Positions 1-6,438 of a DNA stretch of 15,859 bases are shown one piece after another. Position 1 is the stretch's first letter; every line of letters begins with the position of its first letter. Position numbers and translations under genes: made by a program. The notes under the pieces are model-generated. The model made no database searches, was not told the DNA's origin, and worked only from the letters and a program-made list of their open reading frames with translations. The stretch is from Phycisphaerales bacterium UBA2266 (GTDB taxonomy: Bacteria; Planctomycetota; Phycisphaerae; Sedimentisphaerales; Anaerobacaceae), in the NCBI GenBank assembly GCA_002347125.1, contig DDXG01000253.1, forward strand, positions 1-15,859, read 5' to 3'.

Positions 1-220
1 GGGGGAAAAATCCGCGGATCACGTTGGAGCAGGTAGCCGATGCGGCCAATGCTCTGGCTTGGACGATATGGGAGTGTTGGCCCCATTCGCGGCGCAGGTT
101 GATCCGGACGTCCCGGTATTATCAATATCGGAATGAGCAATCCTATCAAAGCCGACTACGAACATTTCGGCGAAATTGCAGACAATTGGATTCCTCATAG
201 CGCTGTCATATTAGGCAAAT

Positions 221-823
221 ATGGCGCGGATTGCGGTTGATGTCGTTGTGCTGCCGGAGGCGGATGTGTCCGAGCGCGCCATTCGGGCAAATGCGGCTCT
301 CGCCACGGCCGGTCAGGGGGAAATCGTGCTCGGTGAAGGGGGAGGATTGCCGCATGTGTCGTTATGTATGGGTTGCCTCGACGAACGGGACCTGACGGCC
401 GTCGAGGTGGTGGTGCGTGCGATTGCGGCAGGTAAGCGCTTGACGGGGTTGCGGATTACTCAGACGTATGTGTGCAAGAACGCACAAGGGCGGGCGGTAT
501 CCTGCTACGCGGTGGAGCGGACACGCGAACTGCAGACGTTGCATGAGACGGTGATGAGGCGGCTGGGGCCGATGCTGACATACGATGTGGCGGCGGAGAT
601 GCTGTCGGGGGGCGGGCGGATCGCGGAGACGACGCTGGAGTGGATTCGGACGTATCCTGAGCAGGCGAGCTTCGAGAAGTTTCTGCCGCATATCACGCTG
701 GGGTACGGGGCGGCGGTGGAAGACCCGGGCCCGCCCATCGCCAGCGGGCCGGGACGACTGGCCGTCTGCCGGCTGGGCAATCACTGTACATGTCGCGAGG
801 TGCTTGTGGCGGTCCCGCTGTAG
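221..823 (+). CDS. 2H phosphoesterase (LigT / 2'-5' RNA ligase superfamily)
   Basis: A 200-residue protein carrying the two signature motifs of 2H phosphoesterases: LPHVSL (His45, Ser47) and LPHITLGYG (His157, Thr159). In this superfamily the two histidines sit in a bilobal fold and act on 2',5' or 2',3'-cyclic phosphodiester bonds in RNA or nucleotides; the substrate here cannot be told. No signal peptide or membrane segment is visible, so it is probably cytoplasmic. The motifs are about 112 residues apart, wider than in compact LigT proteins. Cysteines are frequent: CMGC directly follows the first motif (Cys49, Cys52), and Cys183, His188, Cys189 and Cys191 lie near the C-terminus. The ATG at 221 has only a weak AGG-type ribosome site. 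The gene converges on pilC, is the only clear plus-strand gene, and is probably unrelated to the filament operon. The superfamily call is firm; the specific activity is unknown. Confidence 0.8.
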   Translation: MARIAVDVVVLPEADVSERAIRANAALATAGQGEIVLGEGGGLPHVSLCMGCLDERDLTAVEVVVRAIAAGKRLTGLRITQTYVCKNAQGRAVSCYAVERTRELQTLHETVMRRLGPMLTYDVAAEMLSGGGRIAETTLEWIRTYPEQASFEKFLPHITLGYGAAVEDPGPPIASGPGRLAVCRLGNHCTCREVLVAVPL

Positions 824-831
824 ATCGTATT

Positions 832-890
832 CCGTATATCGTCGTTCGCATTGCGTGCCCGGTCAGTGAGCGACAACGGACGATATGCGG
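832..890. terminator. Imperfect inverted repeat between convergent genes
   Basis: Arm 832-849 (CCGTATATCGTCGTTCGC) pairs with arm 870-890 with one wobble pair and small bulges, giving about 18 paired bases around a loop of about 20 bases. It starts 9 bases after the stop of the plus-strand gene, and the second arm lies in the last codons of pilC. Its place between two convergent genes suits a bidirectional terminator. No clear T-run follows either arm, so this is a structural suggestion only. Confidence 0.4.
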
Positions 891-2083
891 AAGACGGGCA
901 GGAGCAGAGCTATGGCGATAGTGCCGATGACGGCGCCGAGGACGGTGATCATGAGCGGTTCGATGAGGGTCATGACATTCTTGATGGAGGCTTCGAGTTT
1001 CTTTTCGTAGAAGTCGGAGACCTTGGTGCACACGTCGCCGAGCTTGCCGGATTTCTCACCGGCGCGGAGCATCTGGATGACGCCGGGGGCGATGAGGTTC
1101 CGGTCGGAGGACAGTTGGATGGCGTCGGAGAGCTGATAACCGTCGCGAATCCGTTTGTCGACGGCGGCCCAGAGCTGTGAGAAGTAGTAGTTGCGAGTAG
1201 CGCCTTCAATGACCTCGATGGCGTCGAGGAGGCTGACGCCTGTGTTAAGCATGGTGGCGAGGATGCGCGTGGACCGGGTGACGATGGTGTCGATGAACAT
1301 CGTGCCCAGGACGGGGCTCTTGATCTTGAGATAGTCAACGGCGCGGACGCCGAACTCGGTTCGGACGCAATACCAGGCGGCGACGGCCAGGGCGATAAGG
1401 CCGGTTAGGATGGCTGTCATGGCCTGGGGGTCGGTCACGAGGCGACTGAACGCGACGATGACCTGGGTGAGCTTGGGCAGGGCCGCGCCTTTCGCTTCAT
1501 AGATCTTCATGAAGCGGGGCAGGACAAAGAACATGAGGGTCGCGGTGGCGCCAACGGCCATGGCGGCCATGATGAGGGGATAGGTCAGGGCGCTCTTGAT
1601 CTTCTTGACGGTTTCGGATTCGAAAGTGATGTAGCCGGTGACAACGGTGAGCATTTCGACCATTCGGCCGGAGGCTTCCGAGGCCTTGACCATCGAGATG
1701 AACATCGGACTGAAGATTCGCGGGTAGCGAGAGAGTGCCTTCGAGAAGGGTTCACCCGTCTTGACGGTGTCGGTGATTTCGAGGAGAACGTCGCGGAACG
1801 TTCCTTCGGTGGCCTGCTCAACGATGGCGTCGAGGGCCTCGCTGAGTATGACGCCGCTGTCGAGCATGATGGCAAGCTGGGTGACGAACGGAATAATCTC
1901 GGTGGACTTGACCTTGGCGTTCCGCAGCACAGAGGGTCCGATCTGAGCGAGTTCCGGGCCCTTAGAGGCCTGGCGCGGGGGTTGCACGGTGTCGGCGCGG
2001 CGCCGGCGGTCGAGCGTGGGGGGGATCGGCTTGGCTGTGGTTACTGGCATCGTTGTCCGTATTTCGCTATCTGTGCGTTGCAT
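863..2083 (-). CDS. pilC: PilC/GspF inner-membrane platform protein
   Basis: A 406-residue polytopic protein of the T2SSF family, which forms the inner-membrane platform on which the assembly ATPase acts to extract and polymerise pilins. The first T2SSF domain covers about residues 63-187 (FVTQLAIMLDSGVILSEAL, then MVKASEASGRM). The second covers about 265-390 and repeats the pattern (TRILATMLNTGVSLLDAIE, then MLRAGEKSGKL). Three membrane segments lie at about 167-190, 222-240 and 374-398, the usual layout. The first 60 residues are basic, proline-rich and variable. The start may be Met1 (2083) or Met12 (2050); neither has a strong ribosome site, but GGA lies 5 bases before Met12. It is the last gene of the block, 99 bases after pilB. 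The name gspF fits equally well, because the system mixes T4P and T2SS features. Confidence 0.93.
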   Translation of the reverse strand: MQRTDSEIRTTMPVTTAKPIPPTLDRRRRADTVQPPRQASKGPELAQIGPSVLRNAKVKSTEIIPFVTQLAIMLDSGVILSEALDAIVEQATEGTFRDVLLEITDTVKTGEPFSKALSRYPRIFSPMFISMVKASEASGRMVEMLTVVTGYITFESETVKKIKSALTYPLIMAAMAVGATATLMFFVLPRFMKIYEAKGAALPKLTQVIVAFSRLVTDPQAMTAILTGLIALAVAAWYCVRTEFGVRAVDYLKIKSPVLGTMFIDTIVTRSTRILATMLNTGVSLLDAIEVIEGATRNYYFSQLWAAVDKRIRDGYQLSDAIQLSSDRNLIAPGVIQMLRAGEKSGKLGDVCTKVSDFYEKKLEASIKNVMTLIEPLMITVLGAVIGTIAIALLLPVFRISSVVAH

Positions 2084-2094
2084 TGCGTCGCGCG

Positions 2095-2142
2095 GCGTGC
2101 AAGCCCGCCGGAGACATTGGATCCCTGCGGGTGGTTACACGC
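2095..2142 (-). other. Candidate intercistronic hairpin between pilB and pilC
   Basis: In the 99-base gap between pilB and pilC, GCGTG (2095-2099) pairs with CACGC (2138-2142), and inside it CCCGC (2104-2108) pairs with GCGGG (2127-2131). A further short stem with one wobble pair lies between those arms. The structure sits about 12 bases before the annotated pilC start on the transcript. It could stabilise or separate the two cistrons, or reduce pilC translation. It has internal loops and no T-run, so it is not a convincing terminator. Confidence 0.35.
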
Positions 2143-2182
2143 TTTCTGCGGGCGCGGGTGAAGCCGCATTCCCATGTTGCTC

Positions 2183-3910
2183 TTATGTTGGAAGCAGGTC
2201 CGATTGGGTGGTTCGCAGGACCTCCTCGATGGAGATAATGCCGGCGTTGACCTTCTGTATGCCGTCGAGCTGGAGCGGGACCATACCGGCCTCGATCGCC
2301 TTGGCGCGGATCGTTCGGGTGGCGGCTCGATTGTTGATGAGTTCAATGATCTCATCGTTCGGGACAAAGAGCTCGTGGATGGCGAGTCGCCCGGCGAACC
2401 CGACGTTTCGGCACTTCTTACAGCCGACGCCCCGCCAGTATTTGTCGACCCTGCCGCCGACTCTTTCGACGATCTTCCTGAGTGCGGCGGACGGCTCGTA
2501 TTCGGTCTTGCACTTGGGGCATATCTTGCGGACGAGCCGCTGCGCAAGGACGCCGACCAGCGACGCGCTGACGAGGTACGGAGCGACGTTGAGGTCGACG
2601 AGACGTGTGACGGCGCCGGGTGCGTCGTTGGTGTGAAGGGTGGTCAGGACGAGGTGGCCGGTGAGGGCGGCCTGGACGGCGATGTTGGCGGTATCCTGAT
2701 CGCGGATCTCTCCGACCATGATAATGTCGGGGTCCTGCCGGAGGAGACTTCGCAGGGCGGTGGTGAATTCGAACCCCGCGGTGGCGTTGACCTGGAACTG
2801 GTTGACTCCGAGCATGTTATACTCGACGGGGTCCTCGACGGTGCAGATGTTGACCTCTTCGCTGTTCAGTTCGGCGAGGGCGGCGTAGAGGGTGGTGTTC
2901 TTGCCGGAGCCCGTCGGGCCGGTGACCAGGACGATGCCGTTGGGCGCCTGGATGACGCTGCGGAATTTCTGGAGGTTGTCGTATGTGAAGCCGAGGGCTT
3001 CGAGGTTGAAGAGCACTTTCTGCGGGTCAATGACACGGATGACGACCTTCTCGCCGAAGTTGGCGGGCATAACGGAGACGCGCAGGTCGATAGGGCGCCC
3101 CTCGACGAGGACATGAATGCTGCCGTCCTGGGGGAGGCGCCGTTGCGCGATGTCCAGCTCGGCCATGATCTTGATGCGTGAGACAATCGCGGAGTGCATC
3201 TGCGGCGGAGGACGCATGGCTTCGTAAAGGCGGCCGTCGACGCGGTAACGAACCCGCAGCGAGTTGTCGTTCGGTTCGATGTGGATGTCACTGGCGTTCT
3301 CGCGTACGGCGTTGTAGAGCACGTAGTTGACGAGCTTGACGACAGGGGACTGGCCGGCGATCTCCTGGAGATTGGAGATATCCTCGGCGATGCTCTCAAT
3401 CAAGGTGAAGTCTTCAAGGCCCTTCTCATCCATGATGTCATCGATGACGAAGACGTTGGCGGCCGGCAGATAGGTCTGGAGGGTGGCGCGGATATCCCTT
3501 GCGGTGGAGCAGACGATCTGGACCTTGCAGCCGCTGATGCGTTCGATCTCGTCGATCAGGAAGACATTGGACGGCTCACTGACGGCGACGGTCAGGACGT
3601 TGTTCACTTTGAAGAGGGGCAGGACGCAGTGCTCTTCGAGGAAGTCGCGGGGGATGATGTCGAAGGTCTTCACGTCGCACAGCTTCGGGCTGACGGCGGC
3701 GTAGGGAACGCCGTAGCCTTCGGCCAGGGCCGCGGCGATGTCGTTGTCCGTGCAGTGGCCGAGGTCGATCAGGAGTTCGCCGAGGAGCTTCTGGTGCCCG
3801 GCGTTCCTCTGTTCGTTGAGGGCGGACTGGATTTGTTCGTCGGTGACGACTCCCTTTGCGACAAGGAGTTGCCCGAGTTGCATTTTCCTTTCTGTTGCCA
3901 CTTCAGCCAT
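2183..3910 (-). CDS. pilB: PilB/GspE-type assembly ATPase with MshEN N-terminus
   Basis: A 575-residue hexameric ATPase of the T2SSE family that powers pilin assembly at the cytoplasmic face. Residues 11-75 contain two MshEN-type repeats (LGQLLVAKGVV and LLGELLIDLGH), a fold known to bind c-di-GMP in MshE; a linked domain follows to about 147. The core has the Walker A at 331-338, the Asp box TVEDPVEY (357-364), Walker B DPDIIMVGEIRD (393-404) and the His box LTGHLVLTTLHTNDA (416-430). A tetracysteine zinc site is present (CPKC 464-467, CKKC 497-500), typical of assembly ATPases and absent from PilT. Oddity: the Walker A reads GPTGSGKN, with Asn338 (codon 2897-2899) where Thr or Ser is expected. 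The start is either 3910 or Met10 at 3883, which has an AGAAAGGAAA sequence directly upstream. It begins 38 bases after the STAS gene. Confidence 0.95.
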   Translation of the reverse strand: MAEVATERKMQLGQLLVAKGVVTDEQIQSALNEQRNAGHQKLLGELLIDLGHCTDNDIAAALAEGYGVPYAAVSPKLCDVKTFDIIPRDFLEEHCVLPLFKVNNVLTVAVSEPSNVFLIDEIERISGCKVQIVCSTARDIRATLQTYLPAANVFVIDDIMDEKGLEDFTLIESIAEDISNLQEIAGQSPVVKLVNYVLYNAVRENASDIHIEPNDNSLRVRYRVDGRLYEAMRPPPQMHSAIVSRIKIMAELDIAQRRLPQDGSIHVLVEGRPIDLRVSVMPANFGEKVVIRVIDPQKVLFNLEALGFTYDNLQKFRSVIQAPNGIVLVTGPTGSGKNTTLYAALAELNSEEVNICTVEDPVEYNMLGVNQFQVNATAGFEFTTALRSLLRQDPDIIMVGEIRDQDTANIAVQAALTGHLVLTTLHTNDAPGAVTRLVDLNVAPYLVSASLVGVLAQRLVRKICPKCKTEYEPSAALRKIVERVGGRVDKYWRGVGCKKCRNVGFAGRLAIHELFVPNDEIIELINNRAATRTIRAKAIEAGMVPLQLDGIQKVNAGIISIEEVLRTTQSDLLPT

Positions 3911-3948
3911 AATACGTGTGCCCTTCTCGAGTGTGTCCGGAGCGGCCG

Positions 3949-4284
3949 TCAGGCGAAGCTCTTGACGGCTTCAGCGAGATTGTCATAGGCATCGAACTCG
4001 TCGCGAAGCCGGGTGATTTCGAGGATCTTGCGGCCATTGTCGCCGAGCCCGGCGATGCGGAGGCCGCAGCGGTTGTCGTTGCAGTAGTCTCTGGCCCAGA
4101 TGAGGGATTCGAGGCCCACGCTGTCGATGAACTCCACGGCGTGCATGTCCAGGACAATGCCGCCGGGGCTGTCGGCGATGGTCTCGGAGATGGTATTCTC
4201 GAATCTCTCGACGACGTCAGATTCGAGCTCTCCGTGCATTTCAACGACGGCCACATTGTTGTATGTCTGCTTGTTCAGCTTCAT
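3949..4284 (-). CDS. STAS-domain protein (anti-sigma factor antagonist type)
   Basis: A 111-residue single STAS domain, the full usual length for SpoIIAA/RsbV-like proteins. Family hallmarks are the N-terminal strand VAVVEMHGELES, the LDMHAVEFIDSVGLESL segment with Ser55 at the position phosphorylated by partner kinases, and a LRIAGLG strand after it. In the classical pathway the dephosphorylated protein binds an anti-sigma kinase and frees a sigma factor; in other systems STAS proteins act in partner-switching on surface behaviour. The start ATG overlaps the stop of the HD-GYP gene (4281-4284, ATGA), so the two are probably translationally coupled. No RsbW-like kinase or PP2C-type phosphatase gene is present in the window, so its partner is unknown. 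The family call is strong; the role in filament control is inferred from position. Confidence 0.88.
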   Translation of the reverse strand: MKLNKQTYNNVAVVEMHGELESDVVERFENTISETIADSPGGIVLDMHAVEFIDSVGLESLIWARDYCNDNRCGLRIAGLGDNGRKILEITRLRDEFDAYDNLAEAVKSFA

Positions 4285-5942
4285 CGTATGAGGGTCCCCA
4301 CAGCGGCGTTTCCGTATTCGTTAAGGTGGTCCAGGCCGTGAATCTCGCCGAATCCGTCGCGGATGATGTTCCAGAGGGCGTCGATATTGCTGTCGAGGAA
4401 GATCCGGCCGATCTGTGCATCAAACTGTGTGCCGAGGCCGCGTTCGATTTCCGCTATCGCCTTTTCCACGGGCAGGGCATCGCGATAGGTGCGGCGCGAG
4501 GTCATAGCGTCAAATGTATCGGCGAGCTGGATGATCTTGCCGATGAGCGGAATCGTGTCGGCCGTGAGGCCCTGCGGATACCCGAGGCCGTCCATCCGCT
4601 CATGGTGGCACAGGACGCCGGGGACGATATCCCTCATCTGGGGAATGGCCTGGAGGATGGCGGCCCCGATGGCCGGGTGAGCCTTGATTCGCTGGCGTTC
4701 AGCCTCCGACAAAGGCCCGGTCTTCCGCAGGACGGATTCATCGACGCCGATCTTGCCGATGTCGTGCAGGAGTCCGGCGAGGTAGACCTTGTTCACCTGG
4801 TCGGCGTCCAGCGGGACCGACTCGGCGACCCGCTCGGCGATCCAGTGGGATATGAACGCCACACGCTCGGAATGCCCGCGGGTGTACTGGTCCTTGGCGT
4901 CGATGCTGGAGGTTAAGGCCATGAGGGAGCCGAGGAAGAGTTCCTTCAGGTCTCGGAACAACCGGCCGTTGTCGATGAAGACGGCGCAACCGTTGGCGAC
5001 GGAGTTGAAGAGCTTGATGTCGATGCTGTCGAAGTCGTCCTTGTCAATGCGGTTGACGGCGACCATCAGGCCGACGACGGTGTTGCCGTCGACGGTCTGC
5101 TCGGCGTACTGGGAATCCGTCCGCCCCTTGCCGTAGAGGGGAACGGCGATGACGCTTTGGAGCGTCTCGGGCCAGTCGTACGTGAAGGGCGTGTCCACTT
5201 CGCTGTCGAGCAGGGCCTCGCGGCCGGCGTTGAGCTCGTCCACGAGACGGCTGTACATGAGGTTCGCCATTCGTTCGTCGACTTCGATGATTCCGGAGCC
5301 GGCGGCGACGGTCAGGCGTTCGGCATCGTCGATGATGCGGGGCAGAAGGATGGCAATGCCCTCAACAAGGACGATCTCCGTGAGGCTGTCGCAGGCCATC
5401 TGAAGGAAGTTGGTGTCGGCCTCGGTGACTTTCATGTTCATGCCGAGCTTGTGAAGGAGCACCAGTTCCTCGTATGTATGGGCGAGTTCGGCGCCGATCT
5501 TGTCCATTTGGCGTTCGGCCCCGGCCGAGGCGCTGAAGGTCTCGCAGAGCATGGCGAGCATCTCGACGAGACACCGATGGTCGGGATCGTCTTCATCCAC
5601 GGCGGGGCCAAGGTCGAGAACCGCGGCGGCGACGGGTTCGGGATGGCGCTTGTGGGTCGGCGTGGGCGTGAGGGCGGCGGCGAGCATGAGGCCATCGCCG
5701 CAGAAGGACCGGATGCCGCCGTCGGCGCCGAGGTTGCCGGGATAATGGTCGAAGAGACGGCCGGCGCAGTCGGCCAGACGGTTGGGGACGGAGTGGAACC
5801 GTCCCCCGTCGATCTGGAGTATGGCCCGCCCGTCACGGGTGAAGACCGCGAAGTTGCGCCCGAGACGGCCGATCTTGTCGCCGAACTGCCGAAGCAGCGT
5901 CAACTGCGAGGTTGTCAGATTCTCTCTGATGGTATTAAGCAT
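4281..5942 (-). CDS. GAF / HD-GYP protein, predicted c-di-GMP phosphodiesterase
   Basis: A 553-residue cytoplasmic protein with no membrane segment. Residues 1-150 form an N-terminal region I do not recognise. Residues about 155-335 look like a GAF sensor domain and lead into the catalytic domain through a helical linker. The HD-GYP domain (about 336-530) keeps the metal and signature residues: YTRGHSERV (His357), the HD pair in LLHDIGKIG (His393, Asp394), KAHP (His422), HHERMDGLGYP (His446, His447, GYP at 454-456) and QLADTFDAMTSRRTYR. Such proteins hydrolyse c-di-GMP to pGpG or GMP. The start at 5942 is preceded by AAAAGGAG (5957-5964), with a rather long spacing of 14 bases. It lies 34 bases after the response regulator gene and overlaps the STAS gene by 4 bases. 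It probably lowers c-di-GMP in response to the upstream signalling pair; that link is inference. Confidence 0.92.
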   Translation of the reverse strand: MLNTIRENLTTSQLTLLRQFGDKIGRLGRNFAVFTRDGRAILQIDGGRFHSVPNRLADCAGRLFDHYPGNLGADGGIRSFCGDGLMLAAALTPTPTHKRHPEPVAAAVLDLGPAVDEDDPDHRCLVEMLAMLCETFSASAGAERQMDKIGAELAHTYEELVLLHKLGMNMKVTEADTNFLQMACDSLTEIVLVEGIAILLPRIIDDAERLTVAAGSGIIEVDERMANLMYSRLVDELNAGREALLDSEVDTPFTYDWPETLQSVIAVPLYGKGRTDSQYAEQTVDGNTVVGLMVAVNRIDKDDFDSIDIKLFNSVANGCAVFIDNGRLFRDLKELFLGSLMALTSSIDAKDQYTRGHSERVAFISHWIAERVAESVPLDADQVNKVYLAGLLHDIGKIGVDESVLRKTGPLSEAERQRIKAHPAIGAAILQAIPQMRDIVPGVLCHHERMDGLGYPQGLTADTIPLIGKIIQLADTFDAMTSRRTYRDALPVEKAIAEIERGLGTQFDAQIGRIFLDSNIDALWNIIRDGFGEIHGLDHLNEYGNAAVGTLIR

Positions 5943-5976
5943 GGTCGCTCTCTCAACTCCTTTTGCCGCGGCGTAT

Positions 5977-6372
5977 CTAGGCTGTTTGTTGGGTCACGGT
6001 GCTGCTGTAGAGAATGTCCTCAATATTGGCGAGCAGTTCCTTTGGGCTGAACGGCTTACTGAGGCAGGCGGCGATCTTGAGTGTCCGACGTTGCTCGTCG
6101 GTGATGGCAAAGCTCCTTGCGGTGAGCAGGACCGCAGGGATGCCGGCCGTCCGATCGCAACCGCGCAGCTTCTCGAGAAACTCCAGGCCGCTCATCACCG
6201 GCATCTGGTAGTCGGTGACGATGATGTCGGGCGCTTCGCTGCACGCGAGGTCGTAGGCATCGGCCCCGTTGTCGGCGGTGACGACCTCGTAACCATTGTT
6301 TCGCAGTTTGATGGCGACGACGTGGACGATATGAATCTCGTCATCGACCACAAGGACTTTCTTGCCTGTCAT
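5977..6372 (-). CDS. Single-domain response regulator (CheY-like receiver)
   Basis: A 131-residue receiver domain with no output domain. The acidic pair is Asp10-Asp11 in VLVVDDE, the phospho-acceptor is Asp54 in IIVTDYQMPVMSG, the switch Thr84 is in LLTARS, and Lys106 is in LSKPFSP. I chose the ATG at 6372 because GGAGGA lies 6 bases upstream; an in-frame start 9 codons earlier (6399) lacks this. It follows the histidine kinase gene by 66 bases, so it is the natural phosphate acceptor for that kinase. Lacking an output domain, it probably acts by protein contact, perhaps with the HD-GYP protein encoded next, or as a phosphorelay intermediate. The partner assignment is inference; the family call is secure. 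Confidence 0.93.
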   Translation of the reverse strand: MTGKKVLVVDDEIHIVHVVAIKLRNNGYEVVTADNGADAYDLACSEAPDIIVTDYQMPVMSGLEFLEKLRGCDRTAGIPAVLLTARSFAITDEQRRTLKIAACLSKPFSPKELLANIEDILYSSTVTQQTA

Positions 6373-6378
6373 AAAGTT

Positions 6379-6384
6379 TCCTCC
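6379..6384 (-). promoter_or_regulatory. Strong ribosome binding site of the response regulator
   Basis: GGAGGA on the minus strand, 6 bases before the ATG at 6372. It is the best Shine-Dalgarno match noticed in the window and fixes the start of the receiver gene. The receiver may therefore be made in excess of its neighbours, which mostly start by overlap or with weaker sites. Confidence 0.7.
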
Positions 6385-6438
6385 AGTATGTACGGTCACG
6401 CGGCAACTCGGACCAACACTGGCGTATACAGCGCCTGT

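Noticed and set aside
1..200. Possible 3' end of an upstream plus-strand gene (frame open from position 3 to a TAG at 198-200, and another from 2 to a TGA at 134-136)
   Set aside because: Both frames are short, contradict each other and show no family resemblance; neither can be distinguished from chance. Nothing else is supported in 1-220.
176..212. A sigma-70 type promoter before the 2H phosphoesterase gene
   Set aside because: The TTGCAG and CATATT boxes are about 25 bases apart, and the alternative TTGGAT gives only about 15; neither fits well enough to report.
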